Below, one piece after another: positions 7,340 through 12,656 of a stretch of 12,656 nucleotides of DNA (within the stretch, counting starts at the first letter, position 1; each line of letters starts with the position of its first letter). The stretch covers positions 1-12,656 of the forward strand of contig DASWUZ010000264.1 in the NCBI GenBank assembly GCA_036401395.1, written 5' to 3'. Made by a program: the position numbers and the translations under genes. Origin of the DNA: DASWUZ01 sp036401395 (lineage in GTDB: Bacteria; Acidobacteriota; Terriglobia; Terriglobales; Acidobacteriaceae). The notes under the pieces are model-generated. The model worked only from the letters and a program-made list of their open reading frames with translations. It searched no databases and was not told where the DNA came from.

Positions 7340-8929
7340 CTAAGAAACAACGTGGAACGGCCCAGCCTCGGCCTCACCAAACCCACGCAGCGAATCCCCG
7401 AACGTCGGATTGCTATACGTAGGCTCCCAAACCGGCATCTCGAGCTCCGGCATAGGCTTCGCCTGAAAAAACTTCCGCGTATGTTTCGCCATCCACCGCG
7501 CCGTGTTGTTAGCTTTGCGCCGCCGTGCACTGTCGGTTGAAATCCCCGTACCCGCATACATCTGCCGATAGAGCTTCGAAAGCGCCGTGAAGGCCATCCG
7601 CGACTTCAAATTAGGCGTACACTCGGAGCGCTTCCAAATGGAGCCCAGCGTATAAAAGCGGTCCCAGACCTTTTGCGTCCTTTCGCGAATTTCGTCGGTA
7701 CTCATGATTGGGTGAGGTGTAAACATCTTGGGCCGGATGCTTGAGGGAATCAGCCAGTAGCGCGTCAGCGGAATCCCGTCCACCAGCTCCGGCTTCTTCG
7801 CCTGCTCCTTTTCCCAGCGATTGAAATCGACCGTCCCCGGAAATGGGGTCATCATCACAAACTGCGCAAACGTGACAGACTTCAGCGCCAGCTCGGCGGT
7901 TGCGTCAAACGTGCTCGGCTTGTCACTCGGCAGGCCAAATATGAACGAGCCCAGTACATGGACGCCATGATCGCGGAATGTCTGCAGCTGCTTCACCAGC
8001 CGCTCGCCTGAATAATTGAAGTCCTTGAAGACATTCTTCAAGCCCTCAGGAGTAACCGCCTCGACCCCCACCAGCGCACCCTTGATATTCGCGCGGCGCA
8101 TCGCATCGAGGTAGTCGGTGTCTTCCGCCGCCTCCATCGTGATCTGCGTGAAAAACACCATATTTGACGGCAACTTGGCCATCTCTTCCATCAGCATGAA
8201 GCGCTCAGACCGCGTCCGCTCCAGCTCCTCGACCCGCGCCTGGTTGTTCTGCTCCTTCGCCAACCGAATGTCGGTCAGAGTCACCGGATAAAAATTATCG
8301 TCCGCCAGGGCGATGAATCGAAATCCCTTCCGCCGCAGGTCCACGATCTCCTCGATTACCCGCTTGTAGCTACGCTGCCGAGGCTTCTGCCCATCCGTCC
8401 GCCATACTGAGCAGAACGAGCAATGCTTCGGGCAGCCGCGCACCGTCTGCACTGAGGCCCACATATATTTGTCTGAAGAGAGCAGGTCCCAGCGCGCGGA
8501 GAGGAAATTTTCACCATCCACTTTGCCGCCGTTGTACATCCGCTCCGGGGCTTGGCGCGCGCAATCCGCCAGCACTTTTGCCCAGATCAGATCACCGTCT
8601 CCGGTCACAACCGAGTGCGCGGCCCCGCGCTCAAACGCCTCTTCTGGAAACAACGTGGCGTGAATACCCCCAAAAACTACCCAGGCCCCACGCTCCCGCG
8701 CAATTCTCCCCAGTTCATAACCCCGCAGCGCATTGCCGGTGTGAATGCCGATTCCAACCGCGTCCCCGGGCTGGATGGTCTCCGGGTCGACCTGCTCTAA
8801 GCTCTCATCAACAAGTATCGGGTCACCAAAGCTTCTGGGAGTAGCGGCAGCGAGTACAAAAAGCCAGCGAGGCGTGATGACCGCAGTCCCGAACGAGTTA
8901 TCGCTCGGATTCATCAGATGTACGTTCAA
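7340..8929 (-). CDS. B12-binding domain radical SAM protein (BchE-like class B), unknown substrate
   Basis: This is a 529-residue protein. Residues 1-130 form a cobalamin-binding Rossmann fold: it opens NVHLMNPSDNSFG and contains VVFGGIHATLFPEEAFERGA and VVTGDGD. The DxHxxG motif is missing, as is usual in this radical SAM class, where cobalamin binds without a histidine ligand. Residues about 155-370 are the radical SAM barrel, with the [4Fe-4S] motif C166-P-K-H-C170-S-F-C173. It also has FIALADDNFYP on strand 2, GALVGVEAVTPEGLKN, and GSFIFGLPSDKP. A charged helical insertion lies at about 222-252. The C-terminal 150 residues form an extra domain of unknown fold. Relatives perform methylations, ring closures or rearrangements at unactivated carbons, so the reaction here is open. 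The start is TTG 8929, with AAGGGG eight bases upstream. ATG 8914 is a possible alternative but would cut into the first strand. The gene appears to be a single transcription unit ending at the 7284-7311 terminator. Confidence 0.9.
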   Translation of the reverse strand: MNVHLMNPSDNSFGTAVITPRWLFVLAAATPRSFGDPILVDESLEQVDPETIQPGDAVGIGIHTGNALRGYELGRIARERGAWVVFGGIHATLFPEEAFERGAAHSVVTGDGDLIWAKVLADCARQAPERMYNGGKVDGENFLSARWDLLSSDKYMWASVQTVRGCPKHCSFCSVWRTDGQKPRQRSYKRVIEEIVDLRRKGFRFIALADDNFYPVTLTDIRLAKEQNNQARVEELERTRSERFMLMEEMAKLPSNMVFFTQITMEAAEDTDYLDAMRRANIKGALVGVEAVTPEGLKNVFKDFNYSGERLVKQLQTFRDHGVHVLGSFIFGLPSDKPSTFDATAELALKSVTFAQFVMMTPFPGTVDFNRWEKEQAKKPELVDGIPLTRYWLIPSSIRPKMFTPHPIMSTDEIRERTQKVWDRFYTLGSIWKRSECTPNLKSRMAFTALSKLYRQMYAGTGISTDSARRRKANNTARWMAKHTRKFFQAKPMPELEMPVWEPTYSNPTFGDSLRGFGEAEAGPFHVVS

Positions 8930-9118
8930 AAGGCAGACCCCTTCATTACGGGTAAGGCGGGCAGTTTGCCCCGCGCCATAGGACTCAGAACAAGGACTGC
9001 CGGACGCGACAGCGAAATACGCGTGAAGCCTCCCGACTTGGGAGCGCCTTAGGATAGTGAAGCCATCATACGCTGCATGGTTAGCTGGGCGACATAACTC
9101 AGCAACTCTTAATGTTGA

Positions 9119-9133
9119 GCTCCCTCCGGGAGC
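9119..9133. repeat. Short perfect hairpin
   Basis: GCTCCC and GGGAGC pair perfectly around a three-base loop (TCC). It lies about 190 bases upstream of the radical SAM start on the minus strand, possibly in its leader. A second hairpin with CTCCC/GGGAG arms sits at 9030-9044. No T-run follows either, so terminator function is unlikely. Confidence 0.45.
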
Positions 9134-9308
9134 CTACCACGCCGAACCTGAACCACCAACCATCAGACCGTGTTTGGAATGCAGCAAACCCAAAAGCGTC
9201 GACCCCGCATCTTTCCGGTGGACGTGAGGCAGTAGAACTTGCGTTGAACTAAACCGCGCTCTTCTCAGAGCAGGTGTATGAAACGGGCTGGCAGAGGGCG
9301 CGGGTTTT

Positions 9309-9348
9309 CGCGATTTCCTCCGCTTGCCGCCGGCGAAGGAGAATCGCG
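9309..9348. repeat. Imperfect inverted repeat upstream of the ligase operon
   Basis: CGCGATT (9309-9315) pairs with AATCGCG (9342-9348). After a one-base bulge TCCT pairs with AGGA, and after one mismatch CGC pairs with GCG, around a loop of about seven bases. It lies 165 bases before the ATP-grasp start. It may be a leader structure or a binding site. No T-run adjoins it on either side. Confidence 0.45.
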
Positions 9349-9512
9349 CCAGCCGACGGACTTCTGTCAGTCAATTTCAGATTGAGTCTGGGGCTCTGGC
9401 TTGAGCCCGTCCGCCCCCACGCTCTACCGTCCTCCTTTGCACAAAAAGCGGCTCTAAGCTAAGGTGAATTTCGAACCCTCTAGCCATCGCCGTCAACACG
9501 TAAGGGAGAGAC

Positions 9513-10508
9513 ATGAAAAAGATCGGCGTTCTCTTCGGAATGGAAAATACCTTCCCCGGTGCGCTCGTCGAACGCATCAACTCCTGGCACCTCGACGGCA
9601 TCACCGCCGAATTCGTGCAGGTCGGCGGCGTGCTCATGTCTAAGCCGCCTGCCTACTCGGTCATCGTCGACCGTATTTCGCACGACATCCCTTTCTATCG
9701 CGCCTTCCTTAAGCACTCTGTGCTCAACGGCACCGTTGTCATCAACAACCCTTTTTGGTGGTCCGCCGACGACAAATTCTTCAACTACTCCCTCGCCGAA
9801 AAGCTGGGCGTAGCTGTGCCACCCACGGTAATCCTGCCCCATAAGCAATACCCCGAGGGCACCACTGAGCGCTCCATGCGCAACCTTGAATATCCCCTCA
9901 ACTGGGACCAGATCTTCGACTATATCGGCTTCCCTGCCTTCCTCAAGCCGGTCGACGGAGGAGGATGGCGCGACGTCTACAAGGTCGACAATCCGCAGGA
10001 GTTCTTCAACGCCTATGACCAGAGCCGCGATCTCTGCATGACCTTGCAGCGCGGGGTCAACTTTAACGAATACTTCCGCTGCTATGTCGTCGGGCAGGAA
10101 CACGTCCACATCATGCCTTACGATCCGCGCCGCCCCCATGCCGAGCGCTATGTCCTCGATCCTCCCGCGTATGATCCGGCCCTGCTGGCGCGAGTCGAAC
10201 AAGACGCCCGCAAGCTATGCAAGGCCCTCGGCTACGATCTGAACACCGTCGAGTTCGCGGTCGAAAACGGCGTTCCCTACGCTATCGATTTCATGAATCC
10301 GGCACCAGACGCCGACCTGCACTCCGTCGGAGCGACTAATTTTGAATGGATCGTCGAACGCGTGGCAAGGCTCGCCGTCGAAAAGGCCGCAGCGTCGCCC
10401 CATCTCGCGGCGTTTCATTGGGCGACGTTCCTGGGCGGCGGGTCCACAGCCAAAGCTGCAAAGAAATCCACTCGCAAAACCAAATCCGCCGGCCCCGCTG
10501 CTACATAG
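9513..10508 (+). CDS. ATP-grasp ligase, RimK/D-Ala ligase-like
   Basis: This is a 331-residue cytoplasmic protein starting MKKIGVLFGMENTFPGALVE, with AAGGGAGAG four bases before the ATG. Residues 1-85 form the pre-ATP-grasp Rossmann-like domain. SADDKFFNYSLAEKLGV (84-100) begins the ATP-grasp fold. FPAFLKPVDGGGWRDVYKV (140-158) holds the lysine (K145) and glycine-rich loop that bind ATP. NFNEYFRCYVVG (183-194) is the adenine-contact region. E247, D259 and N262 in NTVEFAV...AIDFMNP are the probable Mg-ATP ligands. Such enzymes activate a carboxylate as acyl phosphate and join it to an amine. The last 20 residues are rich in Lys, Ala and Thr (KAAKKSTRKTK) and probably disordered. The YbdK-type ligase starts 24 bases later, so the two should be co-expressed and may act in sequence or on the same product. 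The exact substrates cannot be read from sequence. Confidence 0.88.
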   Translation: MKKIGVLFGMENTFPGALVERINSWHLDGITAEFVQVGGVLMSKPPAYSVIVDRISHDIPFYRAFLKHSVLNGTVVINNPFWWSADDKFFNYSLAEKLGVAVPPTVILPHKQYPEGTTERSMRNLEYPLNWDQIFDYIGFPAFLKPVDGGGWRDVYKVDNPQEFFNAYDQSRDLCMTLQRGVNFNEYFRCYVVGQEHVHIMPYDPRRPHAERYVLDPPAYDPALLARVEQDARKLCKALGYDLNTVEFAVENGVPYAIDFMNPAPDADLHSVGATNFEWIVERVARLAVEKAAASPHLAAFHWATFLGGGSTAKAAKKSTRKTKSAGPAAT

Positions 10509-10532
10509 ACTCACGCCAACGAGGTAGCGCCC

Positions 10533-11636
10533 ATGCAGCCCAGTTTCAACATCGGCATTGAAGAGGAATATCAGACCGTCGACCCAGTCACGCGCGACCT
10601 GCGCTCCTACATCCAGACCGAGCTGCTCGCCGAGGGCAAGCGCCGGCTCGAAGAGCGGGTCACCGCTGAACTTCACCAGTCCGTAATCGAAGTGGGTACC
10701 CGCGTCTGCCGCACCATTAAAGATGCCCGCGCCGACATCTGCGAACTCCGCCGCGAGATGGTCCGTCTCGCGGGTGAAAACGATATGCTGCTTGTCGCCG
10801 GCGCCACCCACCCCTTCGCCGACTGGCGCACTCAGGAAATATCGCCCGGGGCTCGTTATGTCAGTGTCGTCGAAGAGCTGCAGCTGGTCGCTCGCTCTAA
10901 CCTTATTTTTGGCCTCCACGTCCACATCGGCATAGAAGACCGCGAGGCCGCGATCCGCATCATGAATTCGATGCGCTACTTTCTACCTCATCTGCTCGCC
11001 CTTTCCTCTAATTCACCTTTCTGGCGCGGCATGAAGACGGGCCTCAAGAGTTATCGCGCCAAGGTGTTCGACAAGTTCCCGCGCACCAATATCCCTGACT
11101 CTTTCGCAAGCTGGTCTGAATTTGAGTCTTATGTAAATCTGCTTATCAAAACCAACTGCCTCGATAACGCCAAGAAGATATGGTGGGACATCCGCCCTCA
11201 TCCATTTTTCAACACCATCGAAGTAAGAGTGTGCGACATTCCCATGCGCGTGGAAGAGTCCCTTGCCATCGCTGCGTTAATTCAAGCTACGATGGCCAAG
11301 CTTTACCGGCTCCATGAGCGCAATATCGACTTCCGTCAGTACTCTCGTGCGCTCATCATGGAAAATAAATGGCGCGCCGGACGCTATGGCCTCGACGGAA
11401 ACCTCATTGACTTTGGCAAGCAGGTCGAGGTTCCCGAGCGCGAACTAATTCATGAATACCTCGGCTTCGTTGATGAAGTAGTCGATGAGCTAGATAGTCG
11501 CGAGGAGATTAACTACATCCATCGTATTCTTGAAAATGGCACCGGTGCGGACCGCCAGTTGCGGGTTTATGAGGAGACCGAAGACCTCAAATCCGTAGTC
11601 GACTATATGGCCGCAGAAACCCGGGAAGGCCTATGA
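10533..11636 (+). CDS. YbdK/GCS2-family carboxylate-amine ligase
   Basis: This 367-residue protein is close to E. coli YbdK (372 residues) and belongs to glutamate-cysteine ligase family 2, which shares the glutamine-synthetase fold. Diagnostic motifs are all present: GIEEEYQTVDP (8-18) with the metal-binding acids, ELHQSVIEVGT (46-56), FGLHVHIGIED (126-136), ALSSNSPFWRG (156-166) and RPHPFFNTIEVRVCDIPM (221-238). The family couples ATP to joining a carboxylate, often glutamate, with an amine. E. coli YbdK has weak glutamate-cysteine ligase activity, and its true substrate is unknown. The start ATG has GAGG about eight bases upstream. The gene directly follows the ATP-grasp ligase. In published surveys of amidoligases, YbdK-like and ATP-grasp proteins are predicted to be partners in making peptide-like metabolites, and this pair fits that idea. 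The C-terminal acidic tail (VYEETEDLKSVVDYM) is normal for the family. The family is sure, the substrate is not. Confidence 0.93.
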   Translation: MQPSFNIGIEEEYQTVDPVTRDLRSYIQTELLAEGKRRLEERVTAELHQSVIEVGTRVCRTIKDARADICELRREMVRLAGENDMLLVAGATHPFADWRTQEISPGARYVSVVEELQLVARSNLIFGLHVHIGIEDREAAIRIMNSMRYFLPHLLALSSNSPFWRGMKTGLKSYRAKVFDKFPRTNIPDSFASWSEFESYVNLLIKTNCLDNAKKIWWDIRPHPFFNTIEVRVCDIPMRVEESLAIAALIQATMAKLYRLHERNIDFRQYSRALIMENKWRAGRYGLDGNLIDFGKQVEVPERELIHEYLGFVDEVVDELDSREEINYIHRILENGTGADRQLRVYEETEDLKSVVDYMAAETREGL

Positions 11637-11655
11637 ACACTAGGCGGTGGCGCCT

Positions 11656-11684
11656 CGGTTACCCTGGACTTTCGCGCTTATAAT
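11656..11684 (+). promoter_or_regulatory. Possible sigma70-type promoter after the YbdK gene
   Basis: A perfect TATAAT is found at 11679-11684, extended by ATT, in otherwise GC-rich DNA. The -35 position 17 bases upstream (CGGTTA) matches the consensus poorly. It points into the non-coding spacer, not at a gene on the same strand. If used, transcription would start near 11691 and run through the structured region to the hairpin at 11850-11879. Confidence 0.35.
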
Positions 11685-11690
11685 ATTACG

Positions 11691-11880
11691 GTGTTTGTTC
11701 AATTTTGCACAGATTTCAAAACGAGCCATTGGTATTTTGGAACTCGTAGGTAGGTAGATGACGAATGATGATACTGCCGTTGGCCAACGGTGGTGTGCGG
11801 CAGCGGCATCCCGTACATCTATTCTTCGCCACCTGCCTACTAGTTCTAGATTGCCGGCCAGTCCCCCCTGGCCGGCAATT
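11691..11880 (+). ncRNA. Candidate structured small RNA in the convergent spacer
   Basis: Several helices nest here. 11736-11755 pairs with 11831-11850: nine pairs (two wobbles), one C/U mismatch, then GTAGGTAGGT with ACCTGCCTAC as ten pairs (one wobble). Inside, AGATG (11756-11760) pairs with CATCT (11816-11820), and CTGCCG (11774-11779) pairs with CGGCAG (11798-11803). A perfect 14-base palindrome, CCGTTGGCCAACGG (11777-11790), offers an alternative apical fold. A TATAAT lies just upstream and a strong hairpin directly downstream, so the unit has the shape of a stand-alone RNA of about 190 bases. It matches no RNA family I know. It might instead be an elaborate terminator or a short palindromic mobile element. 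Pairings were found by eye; expression is inferred. Confidence 0.35.
11850..11879. terminator. Strong hairpin between convergent genes, probable bidirectional terminator
   Basis: The arms ATTGCCGGCCAG (11850-11861) and CTGGCCGGCAAT (11868-11879) are perfect 12-base complements around a six-base loop (TCCCCC). It lies 214 bases after the YbdK stop and 20 bases after the esterase stop on the other strand. Neither side has a real T-run, so it is a non-classical terminator, best suited to the esterase transcript. Confidence 0.65.
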
Positions 11881-11898
11881 CCACGAAATGACCCGTAA

Positions 11899-12609
11899 TC
11901 ATAAATAAGTCTGCAACATCAGCTTCCACGTCGGCCAGTCGTGACTATTCCACGTATCCCACACTTCCAGCCGGCAGGGCAGGCCCTTGCCATGCAGTAG
12001 CCCCGCAAGACGCCTGTTATCCCCCAGGCATTGATCGTCGTAGCCTGTCGCCAGCACATAAGTGTTCTGGCGATACCGCTCAAGCACCCATCCGTCCGAT
12101 AAGTTCGCGATGTAATGCGGCGGCAGGTTGAAATAAACATCGTCATCGTAGTAACCGCGCAGAAAATTGGATAGGTCAAAGGCGCCGCTCATAGACAAGA
12201 AGCCGGTAATTCTGTCCGGATGCCGCAACGCCATATTCACGGCATGGTATCCGCCAAAGCTGCAACCAACCGTGATGCGGTTCCGGTTCCAATTCTTGTT
12301 CTGGACCAGGGGCAAAACCTCATCCATCACGTAGCTGTCGTACTGCACTTGCCGGGCAATGCGCCATCGCGGTGGCACGTCGCGGTTATACCAGCTCTCC
12401 GCATCGACCGAGTCGACACAGTAAAGTTGCACTTCCCCGTTGTCGATCTTGGAAGTAAGCGCCTCGACCAGCCCCCGCTCTTCAAACTCGAAGAAGCGCC
12501 CGCAGGAGGAAGGAAAAACGACCGCAGGCACGCCGCCGTGGCCGAAGACTAGCAACTCCATGTCGCGGCCAAGGCGCGATGAAAACCATTTGTGATATTC
12601 ACGATTCAT
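11899..12609 (-). CDS. Putative esterase-family alpha/beta hydrolase
   Basis: This 236-residue protein of the putative-esterase (esterase D / enterochelin esterase-like) family starts MNREYHKWFSSRLGRDMELL and has no signal peptide, so it should be cytoplasmic. The nucleophile elbow is GCSFGGYHA (115-123) with Ser117. His223 in NSHDWPTW is the expected catalytic histidine. The acid is likely Asp192 or Asp197 in GYDDQCLGDNRR. The oxyanion-side segment VVFPSSCGRFFEFEERG (30-46) and the SMSGAFDLSNFL stretch are typical of the family. Family members cleave esters of small acyl or siderophore substrates, and some act as acyltransferases. It converges with the ATP-grasp/YbdK operon. It could deacylate or release the product those ligases make, but this rests on proximity. 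AAGGA lies 13 bases before the ATG, rather far for a ribosome-binding site. The promoter would lie at or beyond the right edge. Confidence 0.88.
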   Translation of the reverse strand: MNREYHKWFSSRLGRDMELLVFGHGGVPAVVFPSSCGRFFEFEERGLVEALTSKIDNGEVQLYCVDSVDAESWYNRDVPPRWRIARQVQYDSYVMDEVLPLVQNKNWNRNRITVGCSFGGYHAVNMALRHPDRITGFLSMSGAFDLSNFLRGYYDDDVYFNLPPHYIANLSDGWVLERYRQNTYVLATGYDDQCLGDNRRLAGLLHGKGLPCRLEVWDTWNSHDWPTWKLMLQTYL

Positions 12610-12656
12610 GCGAGCGTTGGTATCCTTGTAAATGTATCAGGCACCTCCCCGCACCC

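Larger units (their letters stand above)
8930..9512. other. 583-base divergent intergenic region with hairpins
   Basis: This region separates the divergent radical SAM and ATP-grasp genes, so it must hold both promoters. I find no protein gene. A 62-codon plus-strand frame (9274-9462) is Arg-rich, lacks a ribosome-binding site and resembles nothing. Hairpins are visible at 9030-9044 (CTCCC/GGGAG), 9119-9133 (GCTCCC/GGGAGC) and 9309-9348. No clear -35/-10 pair stands out. I looked for cobalamin- and SAM-riboswitch core sequences on the minus strand and saw none. Confidence 0.6.

Noticed and set aside
7153..7557. Minus-strand Arg/Ser-rich frame of 134 codons
   Set aside because: It overlaps the end of the radical SAM gene in another frame, includes the terminator, and has a low-complexity arginine-rich composition.
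8930..9250. Cobalamin or SAM riboswitch upstream of the radical SAM gene
   Set aside because: I looked for the conserved core sequences on the minus strand and did not find them; only simple hairpins are present.
9480..10202. Minus-strand frame of 240 codons
   Set aside because: It is a shadow of the ATP-grasp gene, whose domain motifs are unmistakable on the plus strand.
10215..10925. Minus-strand frame of 236 codons
   Set aside because: It spans the junction of the two ligase genes antisense to both, with no recognisable domain; it arises from high-GC codon bias.
1..12656. CRISPR arrays, tRNA or rRNA genes, transposases, phage genes, toxin-antitoxin or defence genes
   Set aside because: I looked for regularly spaced repeats, tRNA-like folds and relevant protein signatures and saw none; all large genes are metabolic, transport, signalling or scaffold proteins.

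Overview
The window is high-GC, and its gene content and protein styles fit a soil Acidobacteriota, most likely class Terriglobia. Pointers are the DinB-superfamily protein with the PHPKSMPFGKLAMH style N-terminus, the giant TPR protein, the B12-dependent radical SAM protein, and the ATP-grasp / YbdK / esterase trio. This placement is inference from protein resemblance; there is no rRNA or other taxonomic marker in the window.

Layout, left to right. A DinB-like gene (minus) runs off the left edge. Next to it on the same strand is a 1194-residue membrane-anchored TPR protein. A 367-base spacer follows, then an orphan phoU (minus, TTG start). A 58-residue putative membrane peptide (plus) lies beyond phoU, and a 94-residue unknown reading frame (minus) converges on it. 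A strong 41-base imperfect inverted repeat sits inside the 3' end of that frame. Then come an MFS transporter (minus) with the SHGTQDLYPT signature of JEN/SHS monocarboxylate permeases and a B12-binding radical SAM protein (minus), whose clear rho-independent terminator separates it from the MFS gene.

A 583-base spacer with several hairpins precedes a two-gene plus-strand operon: an ATP-grasp ligase and, 24 bases later, a YbdK/GCS2 carboxylate-amine ligase. An alpha/beta-hydrolase of the putative esterase family converges on this operon. Two ATP-dependent amide-forming ligases plus a hydrolase suggest a small pathway making, and perhaps trimming, an amino-acid or peptide-like amide whose substrate is unknown. 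This is the best candidate in the window for an undescribed biochemical system.

The convergent 262-base spacer between the YbdK and esterase genes is not empty. It has a perfect TATAAT hexamer, a 19-base-pair long-range helix with one mismatch, nested inner helices, and then a 12-base-pair GC-rich hairpin of terminator type. It is a credible candidate for a small structured RNA, or an elaborate bidirectional terminator. No rRNA, tRNA, CRISPR array, insertion sequence or phage gene was seen.
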